Origin: Streptomyces albogriseolus
GTDB lineage: Bacteria > Actinomycetota > Actinomycetes > Streptomycetales > Streptomycetaceae
Direction of reading: 5' to 3'
DNA length: 64,000 bases
Assembly (NCBI GenBank): GCA_014650475.1
Contig: BMVA01000004.1
Coordinates: 62,001-126,000 of the forward strand
Positions 50,054 to 58,656 of the stretch are shown here, one piece after another. The translations under genes were made by a program, and so were the position numbers. The first letter of the stretch is position 1. Every line of letters starts with the position of its first letter. The notes beneath the pieces were generated by a model that was not told where the DNA came from, ran no database searches, and saw only the letters and a program-made list of their open reading frames with translations.

Positions 50054-50853
50054 TGCGCGCCGTACGAGTACTCAGTGCCGCCCTGCTGACGCTGGGCCTG
50101 GCCGCCGTGCCCGCCGCGGCGGACTCGTCACCGTCCCCGGAGGCTTCGGGCGACAGCGGCGGGCCCACCCGCGCGGGGACGTCGTTCCGCACCGCGACGG
50201 AGGTCGAGCAGGGGCAGACCGCCACGGCACGGGCCTCCACGGGTGACTACCTCTACTGGTCGTTCCCCGCGGACGCCGGGCAGCGGCCCACCGTCCGCGC
50301 GACGGTGAAGCTGCCGGAGAGCCACGCCGCCGAGACATGGCAGGTCGACGTGTACGACGGGCTGCGCCGCCGCCAGGCCTGCCAGTACGGCGCGCAGACC
50401 CGCACCGCCGGGCCGGGCACGACGAGCGTGGAACTGGCGTGCGTGCTGCGCACGGTCCGCGCCTGGTCGGAGCCGTGGGCCAACGACCCGCTGCCCGGCA
50501 CGTACTACGTGCGCCTGACGGCGCTGAAGCTGTCGGCCGACGACCTGGGCCAGCCGGTCGACGCCGAACTGCGCGTCGAGTCGAAGGACATGGGCGGCGC
50601 GGCGGCGGTCGACGGCTCGCTGTCGGAGCCGTTGGTACCGGGCATCGCGTCCCGTCCGGAGGACGAGTCGGACGACTCCTCCTCCGCCGTCCTGGCGGGC
50701 CTCGAGCCAGAGGACGGCTGGACGTCGGGCTGGTGGTCGGACCGCTGGGTGTGGACGGCGATCGGCGGAGCGCTGGCCGCCCTGGCCGGCGTCTTCGGCT
50801 ACCGCCTGACGCGGGGGCCGGGCCGTCCGCGGCATGTCCCGCCGGGGGCGTGA
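50053..50853 (+). CDS. Secreted, membrane-anchored partner of the VWA protein
   Basis: Protein of 266 residues. A signal peptide (MRAVRVLSAALLTLGLAAVP, cleavage near AAA-D), one extracellular beta-rich domain (TEVEQGQTATARASTGDYLY, WSFPADAGQRP, DPLPGTYYVRLTALKL), an acidic stalk (EDESDDSSS), and a C-terminal helix (WVWTAIGGALAALAGVFGYR). The domain resembles the beta region found after the VWA domain of its neighbour, suggesting duplication. Function unknown. Followed by a strong terminator. Confidence 0.8.
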   Translation: MRAVRVLSAALLTLGLAAVPAAADSSPSPEASGDSGGPTRAGTSFRTATEVEQGQTATARASTGDYLYWSFPADAGQRPTVRATVKLPESHAAETWQVDVYDGLRRRQACQYGAQTRTAGPGTTSVELACVLRTVRAWSEPWANDPLPGTYYVRLTALKLSADDLGQPVDAELRVESKDMGGAAAVDGSLSEPLVPGIASRPEDESDDSSSAVLAGLEPEDGWTSGWWSDRWVWTAIGGALAALAGVFGYRLTRGPGRPRHVPPGA

Positions 50854-50874
50854 GCCTCGTCTCGCGTTTCGGTT

Positions 50875-50903
50875 CGGAAGGCCCGCCGTGTGCGGGCCTT
50901 CCG
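50875..50903. terminator. Strong bidirectional terminator
   Basis: CGGAAGGCCCGC-CGTGT-GCGGGCCTTCCG is a perfect 12-bp stem with a 5-nt loop between converging genes. Confidence 0.85.
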
Positions 50904-50917
50904 GCTGTCCGGGGCCC

Positions 50918-51442
50918 TCAGCTGCGGGTCGGGACGCCCTCCGGAGTGAACGGCTGAGGGAAGGTGAAGCGCTGGGGTGCGGGGCCATGGCGGTGGAGGC
51001 GCTCCAGCTTGTCGACGCCCTCCCGCCAGGTGGGGGTCGCGTCCTCGGGGACCCACCAGAGCACGTGCGTCGGGTGCGGCGACCTCTCGAACCAGTCGTG
51101 GCGCCTGGTCAGCGCCTCGCGGTGGAGACCGGTGTGGACGGCGTCGCGGGCGGAGCGCAGGTCGGTCCAGAGGGAGAGGGTCGCGGCCAGGGCGGTAGTG
51201 TCGGGGGTACGGCCCTTGGCGTACCACGCCGGTACGGCGAACTCGCCCCACGCACCCCAGTCCGCCCCGAAGAGCACGCCGTGCTCACCGCCAGCCGGCT
51301 CGGCCCGGGCAAGGTAGCCGGGGTGCGCGCTGATCCTCCGGTAGACGACCTCACCGATGTCGTAGAACTCGCGGGTGGTGGGACCGGGGTCGGAGAGGGG
51401 GGACTTGAGGACGCCGAAGGTGTAGAGCGCGAGGCGGGGCAT
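50918..51442 (-). CDS. DUF3291 protein
   Basis: Protein of 174 residues. RLALYTFGVLKSPLSDP, an aromatic-rich middle (VPAWYAKGRTPDTTALAATL, SLWTDLRSARDAVHTGLHRE), and THVLWWVPEDATPTWREGVD followed by KLERLHRHG match the DUF3291 family, a ferredoxin-like fold related to antibiotic-monooxygenase domains. No catalytic residues are established. The ATG at 51442 has AGGGAG 4-5 nt upstream. Confidence 0.82.
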   Translation of the reverse strand: MPRLALYTFGVLKSPLSDPGPTTREFYDIGEVVYRRISAHPGYLARAEPAGGEHGVLFGADWGAWGEFAVPAWYAKGRTPDTTALAATLSLWTDLRSARDAVHTGLHREALTRRHDWFERSPHPTHVLWWVPEDATPTWREGVDKLERLHRHGPAPQRFTFPQPFTPEGVPTRS

Positions 51443-51617
51443 GCGTCTCCCTGGTCGGGGCGGCGGAAGAAGGCTCCGGAGCGCGAACTCGCTCGGAAAG
51501 AGCAGAAGTTAGCCGCCTCGCCGGGGTCTGTCGAAGTTGCGTTCCGGTGCTTTGCGTGGCCGTCCCGTGCGCGCGCCCGGAGGGAGCCCGGGGCGTGGTC
51601 CGCCGAGGCGTGAGACC

Positions 51618-52244
51618 TCACGCCTCCCTGAGCTGCTTGGCGAGCGGGCTGTCGCCGGTGACCTCGACGTGGCCGTTTCGGACCGCCTCCGGGAGGGACA
51701 GGTCGCCTCGGCTGAGGGCGATGCACGTGGGGGTGTCGAGGGTGAGGACCGCGTCGGGGTCGGCGGGGGCCGGACCGTCGCCGTGGACGGGGCCTTCGGT
51801 CGCGCCGGCGTGGACGTGGAAGCAGCCTTCGTCGAGGCGTACTTCGACGAGGCCGTCCCCCTCCAGCGCCCGCAGCAGCGGCAGGGCGAACCAGTGGGCG
51901 CGTACCGCGTCGGTCGGGCGGCGCTCGCCCAGCTCCGCCTGGCCCCAGGTGCCGAGCGCCTGGAGGACGGGCAACAACTCACGTCCCCGAGCAGTGAGTT
52001 CGTAGACGTAGGCCGCGCCGGGCGGGGGGAGGCGGCGGCGGGTGGTGAGGCCGTCGCGTTCCATGTCCTTCAGCCGTGAGGCCAGTACGTCCGTGCTGAC
52101 GCCCGGCAGGTCCGCGTGCAGGTCGGTGTAGCGGCGCGGCCCGGCCAGCAGCTCCCGGACGATCAGCAGGGTCCAGCGGTCGCCGACGACGTCGAGCGCG
52201 CGGGCGGCGGAGCAGTACTGGTCGTAGCTTCGGCGAGGTGGCAT
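51618..52244 (-). CDS. HxlR-family regulator with SCP2-like C-terminal domain
   Basis: Regulator of 208 residues. The HxlR winged helix comes first (YDQYCSAARALDVVGDRWTL, LIVRELLAGPRRYTDLHADL, LASRLKDMERDGLTTRR). A C-terminal sterol-carrier-like pocket follows (VRLDEGCFHVHAG, TLDTPTCIALSRGDLSLPEA), which may bind a hydrophobic ligand. A promoter (TTGGAA-N16-TAGACT on the reverse strand) ends 7 nt before the ATG and no ribosome site is visible, so the mRNA is probably leaderless. It is divergent from an aminotransferase gene across a palindrome. Confidence 0.87.
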   Translation of the reverse strand: MPPRRSYDQYCSAARALDVVGDRWTLLIVRELLAGPRRYTDLHADLPGVSTDVLASRLKDMERDGLTTRRRLPPPGAAYVYELTARGRELLPVLQALGTWGQAELGERRPTDAVRAHWFALPLLRALEGDGLVEVRLDEGCFHVHAGATEGPVHGDGPAPADPDAVLTLDTPTCIALSRGDLSLPEAVRNGHVEVTGDSPLAKQLREA

Positions 52245-52251
52245 GCCCCGC

Positions 52252-52279
52252 AGTCTAGACATGTCGTTGGACTTTCCAA
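52252..52279 (-). promoter_or_regulatory. Leaderless promoter of the hxlR-type gene
   Basis: Reverse strand TTGGAA (52274-52279), 16 bp, TAGACT (52252-52257); the ATG starts at 52244. Confidence 0.55.
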
Positions 52280-52285
52280 GCAGCC

Positions 52286-52302
52286 ACTTGGTAAAACCAA
52301 GT
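52286..52302. promoter_or_regulatory. HxlR operator candidate
   Basis: ACTTGGT-AAA-ACCAAGT is a perfect 7-3-7 palindrome in the divergent hxlR/aminotransferase promoter. A related CCAAG-N6-CTTGG repeat overlaps it on the left (52276-52291). Confidence 0.7.
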
Positions 52303-52325
52303 AACACCAGAAACCGGAGGGGCGC

Positions 52326-53534
52326 ATGGAGTTCCGGCAGTCGAGCAAGCTCAGCGAGGTCTGTTACGAGATCCGTGGTCCGGTGATCGAGCACGCCAAC
52401 GCGCTGGAGGAGGCGGGGCACAGCGTGCTGCGCCTGAACACCGGCAACCCGGCCCTGTTCGGTTTCGAGGCGCCGGAGGAGATCCTCCAGGACATGATCC
52501 GGATGCTCCCCCAGGCACACGGCTACACGGACTCACGCGGCATCCTCTCCGCCCGCCGCGCGGTGGCCCAGCGCTACCAGACGCTCGGCCTGGAGGTGGA
52601 CGTCGACGACGTCTTCCTGGGCAACGGCGTCTCCGAGCTGGTGTCCATGGCGGTGCAGGCCCTGCTGGAGGACGGCGACGAAATCCTCATCCCGGCCCCG
52701 GACTTCCCGCTGTGGACGGCGGTGACCACCCTGTCCGGCGGCAAGGCGGTGCACTACCTGTGCGACGAGCAGGCCGACTGGTACCCGGACCTCGACGACA
52801 TGGCCGCGAAGATCACCGACCGCACCAAGGCCGTCGTCCTCATCAACCCGAACAACCCGACGGGCGCGGTGTATCCGAAGGAGGTCGTCGAGGGCATCCT
52901 CGACCTGGCCCGCCGCCACGGCCTGATGGTTTTCGCCGACGAGATCTACGACCAGATCCTGTACGACGACGCCGTGCACCACTCGGCCGCCGCGCTCGCC
53001 CCCGACCTGGTCGTGCTGACCTTCTGCGGCCTGTCCAAGACGTACCGCGTGGCGGGTTTCCGCTCCGGCTGGCTGGTGGTCACCGGTCCGAAGCAGCACG
53101 CGAAGGACTACCTCGAGGGTCTGACCATGCTGGCGTCGATGCGGCTGTGCGCCAACGCGCCCGCGCAGTACGCCATCCAGGCCGCGCTGGGCGGCCGGCA
53201 GTCCATCCGCGACCTCACCGCCCCGGGCGGCAGGCTGCGCGAACAGCGGGACGTGGCCTGGGAGAAGCTGAACGAGATCCCTGGCGTGAGCTGTGTGAAG
53301 CCGAAGGGCGCGCTGTACGCGTTCCCGCGTCTCGACCCGAAGGTGCACAGGATCCACGACGACGAGAGGTTCGTCCTGGACCTGCTGCTCCGGGAGAAGA
53401 TCCAGGTGGTCCAGGGCACCGGCTTCAACTGGCCCTCCCCCGACCACTTCCGCATCCTCACCCTGCCCCACGCGGAGGACCTGGAGGCGGCGATCGGCCG
53501 CATCGGCCGCTTCCTCGGCGGCTACCGGCAGTAG
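52326..53534 (+). CDS. PLP-dependent aminotransferase, AlaA-like
   Basis: Fold-type I aminotransferase of 402 residues, probably alanine/glutamate-pyruvate type. The substrate loop and cofactor sites are clear: LNTGNPALFGF, YTDSRGILSARRAVAQRYQ, INPNNPTGAVYP, VFADEIYDQILYD and the PLP lysine in LSKTYRVAGFRSGWL. KGALYAFPRLD is AlaA-like. GGAGGGG lies before the ATG. Control by the divergent HxlR-type regulator is likely from the palindrome at 52286-52302. Confidence 0.92.
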   Translation: MEFRQSSKLSEVCYEIRGPVIEHANALEEAGHSVLRLNTGNPALFGFEAPEEILQDMIRMLPQAHGYTDSRGILSARRAVAQRYQTLGLEVDVDDVFLGNGVSELVSMAVQALLEDGDEILIPAPDFPLWTAVTTLSGGKAVHYLCDEQADWYPDLDDMAAKITDRTKAVVLINPNNPTGAVYPKEVVEGILDLARRHGLMVFADEIYDQILYDDAVHHSAAALAPDLVVLTFCGLSKTYRVAGFRSGWLVVTGPKQHAKDYLEGLTMLASMRLCANAPAQYAIQAALGGRQSIRDLTAPGGRLREQRDVAWEKLNEIPGVSCVKPKGALYAFPRLDPKVHRIHDDERFVLDLLLREKIQVVQGTGFNWPSPDHFRILTLPHAEDLEAAIGRIGRFLGGYRQ

Positions 53535-53577
53535 GCGACGGCACACGGCCCGGCCTCCCCGGCCCCGGGGGACGCTG

Positions 53578-54351
53578 CTAGCTCGACATGCTCACGGCAT
53601 GGCGTGCGGCGAGCACCGGAAGGACGTTCGCGCAGGTGCCGCCCAGCTCCTCCAGCTCGGCGTGCGACCTGATGAACGCGATGCGATCCAGCTCCGGAGT
53701 ACGGCCCCGAGCCACCTCGTCGGCGACAAGCCGCGCGTACTGCTCGGTGAGCGCGTCGGCCGGGCGGGCTGGAGCGCGGAAGTGCACCCCCACACTGCCG
53801 TTGTGTCCGCGGGTCACCGTCCAGAGCTCCAGGTCCTCGGGGGCGACGACGTGCCCGACCTCCTCCGCGAGCTCACGTGCGGCGTGTCGAAGCAGGCACG
53901 CCGTGTCCAGGGCAACGCCTGTCCCGGCCGGCTCCATGGTTCCGCCAGGCAGCTGCCACGCTCCGGGATGCGAGGTGGACGACGCACCGCGCCCCACCAG
54001 CAGCCGCCCGTCGTCCGTGGGCTGTGCGACGGACACGAACAACGAGGGGACAGGCAACCCGTGCTCCGGGTCCTGCCGCAGGAGGAACAAGCGGTAGGTC
54101 GCGCGGTACCAGGTCAGAAGAAGAGTCTCCGGGTCTTTCCAGCTCACGCCGGCGCACACCACGGTAGGACCGTCGAAGAGTGCCGGATTGGCTTCGACGG
54201 CCTCTGCCCATCTCCGGTTCATCGCCGCGGTCTGCGCCTCGCGCAGTGGAGGCGGATCCACCTCGGTCAGGAGCAGGTTACGGACGCCCGGCAGTTCCCT
54301 CGCAGGGGTTTGCGGTGAGGTGGGCAACTCGACCTCCAGATCTGGTTGCAT
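53578..54351 (-). CDS. Nudix hydrolase
   Basis: Protein of 257 residues. The Nudix box is recognisable: GGTMEPAGTGVALDTACLLR followed by HAARELAEEVGHVV (RExxxExG helix), with a longer insert than usual between its two halves. An N-terminal region of about 100 residues (EANPALFDGPTVVCAGVSWK) resembles that of Nudix proteins acting on nucleoside-diphosphate derivatives. Substrate unknown. The ATG at 54351 overlaps the upstream GNAT stop by one base (TGATG). Confidence 0.85.
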   Translation of the reverse strand: MQPDLEVELPTSPQTPARELPGVRNLLLTEVDPPPLREAQTAAMNRRWAEAVEANPALFDGPTVVCAGVSWKDPETLLLTWYRATYRLFLLRQDPEHGLPVPSLFVSVAQPTDDGRLLVGRGASSTSHPGAWQLPGGTMEPAGTGVALDTACLLRHAARELAEEVGHVVAPEDLELWTVTRGHNGSVGVHFRAPARPADALTEQYARLVADEVARGRTPELDRIAFIRSHAELEELGGTCANVLPVLAARHAVSMSS

Positions 54352-55151
54352 CAGGCCATCAGGCCGTAGAACCGCATCGGGGAATTGGGCCGGAAGCCGA
54401 TACGGGGGTAGACGGGCGCTCCGGCGGCGGTCGCGTGCAGGGTGGCGCGGGTCGCTCCCGTGGCGCGGGCGCCCTCGTACAGGGCCTTGCGCGTCACCGC
54501 CTCGCCGTAACCCCGGCGCTGCCACTCCGGGTCGGTCGCGACGAGCAGGACGAAGAGGCGGCCACGCGCCTCCACCGTGGCGGCGCAGGCCACGGGGGCG
54601 CCGTCGCGTAGCCCCAGGTAGGCGTGCACCCCGTCCTTCCACAGCGTGGAGCGGGCGAGGCCGTCACGGCCGTCCTCGAGCGGGAAGCCGTAGGCGCGTG
54701 AGTTGAGGTCCGCGTAGGCCCGCAGGTGCTCCTCGGAGGTCACCCGCTCGAACGTCAGGTCGGGGTGGTGCGGTTCGGGGAGGGGCGGCAGGTCGACCGC
54801 CATGCCGGTACCGGGGAAGGCGTACGCGAGGCCGGCCTGCTCGGCGGCCGCGTCCAGCGCGGCGCGCGCCCCGTCGTCGAGGAGGCTCTCGAAGACCCAC
54901 AGGAAACCGGGCCGGCTCTTCGCCCGCATGATCTCCGCCGCGTTCCTCAGGCGACGCTCCAGGAGACCGGCGCCCGTGCCGACGTCGGTCAGGGTGACGC
55001 AGTTCCAGAAGGCGAACCGGCAGTCGGCCCACCGGACGGCGATGCCCGGCAGGTCCCGGACGTCCGCGTCCGGATCGCGGTCGAGCACCACGGTCCGCCA
55101 GACGGCGGCAAGCTGTTCCATCGACTCGACCGAGTCCGCGAGATCGTGCAC
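54351..55151 (-). CDS. GNAT-family acetyltransferase
   Basis: Protein of 266 residues. The C-terminal GNAT domain has acetyl-CoA motif A: FVLLVATDPEWQRRGYGEAV (Q/RxxGxG/A), followed by ATLHATAAGAPVYPRIGF. The N-terminal 130 residues form a second, degenerate GNAT-like half. The GTG at 55151 has GGAGGGG 9 nt upstream. Coupled to the Nudix gene. Confidence 0.87.
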   Translation of the reverse strand: MHDLADSVESMEQLAAVWRTVVLDRDPDADVRDLPGIAVRWADCRFAFWNCVTLTDVGTGAGLLERRLRNAAEIMRAKSRPGFLWVFESLLDDGARAALDAAAEQAGLAYAFPGTGMAVDLPPLPEPHHPDLTFERVTSEEHLRAYADLNSRAYGFPLEDGRDGLARSTLWKDGVHAYLGLRDGAPVACAATVEARGRLFVLLVATDPEWQRRGYGEAVTRKALYEGARATGATRATLHATAAGAPVYPRIGFRPNSPMRFYGLMA

Positions 55152-55267
55152 AGGTGTTCCCCTCCGGTCGCTAGGTGTACGGGCCCTCCGGGCGGTACGA
55201 GTTGTACACGCCCGCCGCCGCGCGGGGGGCCCGCCGGCCCGGCTCCGGCGCGCCGTGTCGCCCCGCG

Positions 55268-56806
55268 TCACCCGGTCGTCGGGGAGCCCTGCCGCATGCC
55301 GGGCCGGCACAGACGGTCCAGTACCGCCCGCATCGCACGGCGCACCGCGTCGCGGGACTCGTCGGTGCGGTCCACGGTCTCGAAGGCATGCCGGCCGTGC
55401 GGCACGTCGACCACCTCCACGTCCGCCCCGCACTCCCCGGCCGCCGCGAGGAACTCCTCGACGGTGGCGGCGATCGCGGGCGTCTCCCGTCCGACGCGGG
55501 TGAGGACGACCGGCAGGGCGCCGGCGTTCGCCACGGCGCGCGCCGGGTTGAAGCGACTGTCGGTCAGTCCCCAGCCGGGCAGCGGCCCGAGGACCGGGTA
55601 GGTGGCTGCCAGGCAGCGCAGCCAGGGCGGGGGCGCTTCCAGCCATCGGGCCGCGATCGGGCCGCCGCCGGAGAAGAACCACAGCGCGGTCCGGTCCGCG
55701 TCCACGCGTGGATCGGCCCGCACGTGGTCCAGGGCGGCGGCGACGTCGGCGGCCGCGCGCTCGTAGTCGTCCAGGCCGTGCAGACGGTGGTCGACGACGG
55801 CGGCCACCGCGCCACCCGCCGCAGCGCAGTGTGCGTACCCCCTCAGGGTCGGCCAGTCCCTCGGTGTGGGGCGGGCGTCGGCGGGGACCGGGCCACCGTG
55901 CACGAACAGCACAGCGGGGCGCGGCTCTTCGGCGTCGGGCAGGTACAGGTCGACGTTTCCGTGCCGCTCCCGCGTGGCTTCCGGGACGTCCAGCAGGAAG
56001 GGACGCAGGTGTGCGGGCGGCTCCGACGCGTCGACGGGCACCAGACGTTGACCTTCACCGGACGCGGCCCGCAGCAGTACGTCCGTGAGTTCGGCGGGCC
56101 GGGACAGCATCGGCCAGTGGCCGGTGCGCAGTTCGAAGAAGGTGGCCGGGGAACCGGCCAGTGCCCGCAGCGCCGGGTCGCCCCGGTCCGCCATCATCTG
56201 GACCATCTCGATGTTCGCCCCGTTGCCGGTGCACAGCACGCCGGTGACGGGCACCGAGTCCACCGCGCCGGTCAGCCGGAGCGGCTGGAGCAGGGTCCCC
56301 ACGGGCTGCGGCGCGGCCAGGGCCGTGAGCCGGTCCAGCGCCGGTCCTGGCACGCCCTCGGTACTGCCCCACCGGCGCCAATCCTCGGGTGTGGCCGGAG
56401 GCGGGAGCGCGTCGCCGTCCGTCGCGGCCGTCCGGTCGCGCAGCGACCGGTCGGGCACCGCGGCCACGGCGGGAACGCCGTTCCTCGGCATGCCCGCATC
56501 CAGGGACACGATCCGGTCGACGCGTCCGGCCCTGCGGTCGGCCGCGCCCATCGCCGGATGGATGCCGTAGTCGTGGCCGACCAGCACGAGCTTCCTGTCG
56601 GTCCCGCCGACGGAGTCGATCACCGCGACCACGTCCGCGATGTGGGCCTCCAGATCGACGCCTCCGCGCGCCGGGCCGGGCGAAGCGTCGATCCCGCTCA
56701 GGCGGACCGCGTGCGCCTCGGCACCCGCCGCGGTCAGGCGGTCGGCTGTCTCCCGCCAGACATGCGCGCCGGTGAACATGCCCGGCACCAACACGAATAC
56801 GGTCAT
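55268..56806 (-). CDS. Fusion of two alpha/beta-hydrolase domains
   Basis: Protein of 512 residues. Domain 1 (1-250) is EstC-like: FVLVPGMFTGAHVWRETADR (oxyanion loop), the nucleophile elbow LVGHDYG with Asp79 where esterases have Ser, and the His230 motif RTGHWPMLSRPAEL. Domain 2 (285-512) is dienelactone-hydrolase/acetyl-esterase-like: PAVLFVHGGPV, elbow LWFFSGGGP with Ser379 (first Gly replaced by Phe), and HGRHAF with His473. Domain 1 may therefore use Asp, as epoxide hydrolases and dehalogenases do, or be inactive. The ATG at 56806 has GAAGGGAAGG upstream. Expression is probably driven by the divergent MerR regulator. Confidence 0.85.
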   Translation of the reverse strand: MTVFVLVPGMFTGAHVWRETADRLTAAGAEAHAVRLSGIDASPGPARGGVDLEAHIADVVAVIDSVGGTDRKLVLVGHDYGIHPAMGAADRRAGRVDRIVSLDAGMPRNGVPAVAAVPDRSLRDRTAATDGDALPPPATPEDWRRWGSTEGVPGPALDRLTALAAPQPVGTLLQPLRLTGAVDSVPVTGVLCTGNGANIEMVQMMADRGDPALRALAGSPATFFELRTGHWPMLSRPAELTDVLLRAASGEGQRLVPVDASEPPAHLRPFLLDVPEATRERHGNVDLYLPDAEEPRPAVLFVHGGPVPADARPTPRDWPTLRGYAHCAAAGGAVAAVVDHRLHGLDDYERAAADVAAALDHVRADPRVDADRTALWFFSGGGPIAARWLEAPPPWLRCLAATYPVLGPLPGWGLTDSRFNPARAVANAGALPVVLTRVGRETPAIAATVEEFLAAAGECGADVEVVDVPHGRHAFETVDRTDESRDAVRRAMRAVLDRLCRPGMRQGSPTTG

Positions 56807-56865
56807 GGACCCTTCCCTTCGAGCCTCGACGGTCCGGCCCCGATCACCGGCCCTCGGTCGCCGGT

Positions 56866-56896
56866 ACCGTAGGAACTCCCCCTGAGGGAGGTTCAA
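56866..56896 (-). promoter_or_regulatory. MerR-type promoter with 19-bp spacer
   Basis: On the reverse strand TTGAAC (56891-56896), 19 bp, TACGGT (56866-56871). The long spacer contains a dyad (AACCTCCC TCAG GGGGAGTT), the arrangement MerR-family activators need to untwist. It drives the tandem hydrolase gene. The same bases include the ribosome site of the divergent merR-type gene. Confidence 0.8.
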
Positions 56897-56898
56897 GC

Positions 56899-57864
56899 GT
56901 GCGTGCGGGGTACGACGATCTGTGGGGCATCGGGGAGCTGGCCGCGCGGGCGGGCGTCACCGTGAAGACCGTGCGCTTCTACTCCGACCGCGGTCTGCTG
57001 CCCGAGACCTCCCGCAGCGCCGGCGGGCACCGGCGCTACGGCTCCGGCGCACTCGGCAGGCTCCGCCTGATCCGCTCCCTGCGCGCGCTCGGCCTCTCGG
57101 TCGCCGAAGTGCGGCGCGTCCTCGACGACGAGGAGGCGTCCGGCGGCGTGGGAGAGGCACTGGAAGGCGCGGTCGCGGAACGACTGCGTGAACTCGGCGA
57201 CGAGATGCGGACGTTGCGCTGGAGGGAGGCGGCGCTCCGGCTGGTCCAGGAGTCCACGCCTGAGGACAGAGCCGACCGGCTTCACCTGATCGGGGAGCTG
57301 TCCGTCCCGCCCGGCACGGCCCCGCTGGTCCGGTTCTGGCGCGGCTGGCTTCCACCGCGGATGCCCCGCCGGTCGGTCGACGCGTTTCTCGACATCGCGG
57401 TGCCGCAGCCACCGGAGGACCCCGCTCCGGAGCAGGTCCTGGCCTTCGCCCGCCTCACCGCCCTCACCCTCGCCCCGTGTCCGGGCACCGCACAGCCCCA
57501 GCCCGAAGCGCACCGGGCCGTCGGCGCCCGGGGGGCCGCCGTGCTGTACGCGGGGCTGGCGGAGGCGTACGAGCTGGCGGGTGTCCAGTTGCGGCGGGGC
57601 CGGGGTCCCTGGCCCGGCGAGGCGCTGGACTGCTTCGTCGACGCGTACACCAGCGCCTACGGCGCCCTGGACAGCCTGCGGTTCCGTCGCGGACTGGCCC
57701 GGCAGCTCGCGGTCGATCCGCGGATCGACCGGTACTGGGAGCTGGTGGCCGAGGTCGTCACCGAGCCGGGCCGGCGTGCGGAACCGACACCCGGCACCGC
57801 CCATGACTGGCTGCTCTCCGCCCTGGCCGTACAGACGGGGACGCCGCCGCCGACGGGCGTGTGA
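56899..57864 (+). CDS. MerR-family regulator
   Basis: Regulator of 321 residues. The MerR helix-turn-helix (WGIGELAARAGVTVKTVRFY, GGHRRYGSGALGRLRLIRSL) and dimerisation coil are followed by a 200-residue all-helical C-terminal domain of unknown ligand. There is no metal-binding Cys cluster and no B12 motif. The GTG at 56899 has GGGAGG 7 nt upstream. It is divergent from the tandem hydrolase, whose promoter has the 19-bp MerR spacer. Its stop overlaps the next gene by 4 nt. Confidence 0.9.
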   Translation: MRAGYDDLWGIGELAARAGVTVKTVRFYSDRGLLPETSRSAGGHRRYGSGALGRLRLIRSLRALGLSVAEVRRVLDDEEASGGVGEALEGAVAERLRELGDEMRTLRWREAALRLVQESTPEDRADRLHLIGELSVPPGTAPLVRFWRGWLPPRMPRRSVDAFLDIAVPQPPEDPAPEQVLAFARLTALTLAPCPGTAQPQPEAHRAVGARGAAVLYAGLAEAYELAGVQLRRGRGPWPGEALDCFVDAYTSAYGALDSLRFRRGLARQLAVDPRIDRYWELVAEVVTEPGRRAEPTPGTAHDWLLSALAVQTGTPPPTGV

Positions 57865-58265
57865 CCGTGCGTGAGTTGGTCGTCCGCGTGACCGAGACGT
57901 GGGTGATCGATGACAGCAGCCTTGTGCCTGTGTCGTCCGCGACCGTGGTGCGGGGACTGCGGTCGAGGATCAACTGCGGGCATCTCGAGACGTGGATGAC
58001 CAGCTCGTTCGGACGATCGCTGGCCTTCGTGACGAACAACGACCGGGCCATGGTGATGCTGTTCGAAGAAGAGGGCGGTCCGGGCGAGCATGCCGTGGAC
58101 CCAGGGGCCGAGGGATCGAGTGACGGATACGTCCTCTCCAACGGGCAGCGCGACGCGTACCTGGACGCGGACACCGTCCCCGTGCACGAGGCGTTCAGGC
58201 TCGTGCAGCGGATCGTAAGGACGGGGTCCTGGCCGGAGGAGACACGCCGGGTTGTCGATCGCTGA
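57861..58265 (+). CDS. Imm1-like immunity protein
   Basis: Protein of 134 residues resembling the Imm1 family of polymorphic-toxin immunity proteins: SFGRSLAFVTNNDRAMVMLF, YVLSNGQRDAYLDADTVPVH, and the end EAFRLVQRIVRTGSWPEETR. Imm1 proteins protect against deaminase or nuclease toxins. The GTG at 57861 overlaps the merR stop by 4 nt (GTGA). No cognate full-length toxin is adjacent, but an RNase toxin tail and a barstar gene follow, so this looks like a leftover immunity gene of a toxin locus. Confidence 0.7.
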   Translation: MTVRELVVRVTETWVIDDSSLVPVSSATVVRGLRSRINCGHLETWMTSSFGRSLAFVTNNDRAMVMLFEEEGGPGEHAVDPGAEGSSDGYVLSNGQRDAYLDADTVPVHEAFRLVQRIVRTGSWPEETRRVVDR

Positions 58266-58533
58266 GAAGCTGTTGCCGTCCCCATTCAAGAGGTGTGCAT
58301 CGAGCGGACGTCCTGGCCTTGGGCACTACTCCGGCGGCCGGGCCCTGTTGCACGGTCTCGACGCAGAGGGCCCCCTTGTCGACAACTGCCCTACTGTCCA
58401 GTAACGTACGCGTGCACATTTTTCATCAAACGGCGTCTCCGGCCTGCCTCCCACTCCCTGACCAGGAGTGACCTCCTACGGGGGTGCGAGCGCAGTCGTG
58501 ATGACGCGGGGGAACAATTGAGACAGAACAACC

Positions 58534-58641
58534 ATGAAGCGCTCCAAGCAGCCGGGCACGCGGCTGCTCTACTCCGACGACGGCCTGCTGTACGTGACCA
58601 CCGACCACTACAAGACCGTCGATTATGTCGGCACCTACTGA
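58534..58641 (+). pseudogene. C-terminal remnant of a barnase/N1-type RNase toxin
   Basis: A 35-codon frame contains TRLLYSDDGLLYVTTDHYKT. It lines up with the end of barnase (ILYSSDWLIYKTTDHYQT), keeping the catalytic His of TDHY and the Arg before LLYS, but not the general-base Glu or the rest of the fold. There is no ribosome site, and the frame is closed by TGA 15 nt upstream of the ATG. This fits a toxin-tip cassette that lost its body, or a displaced polymorphic-toxin C-terminus. It is followed 15 nt later by barstar. The 270 bp before it (58266-58533) show no gene. Confidence 0.7.
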
Positions 58642-58656
58642 AAGATCCTGGCCGTA

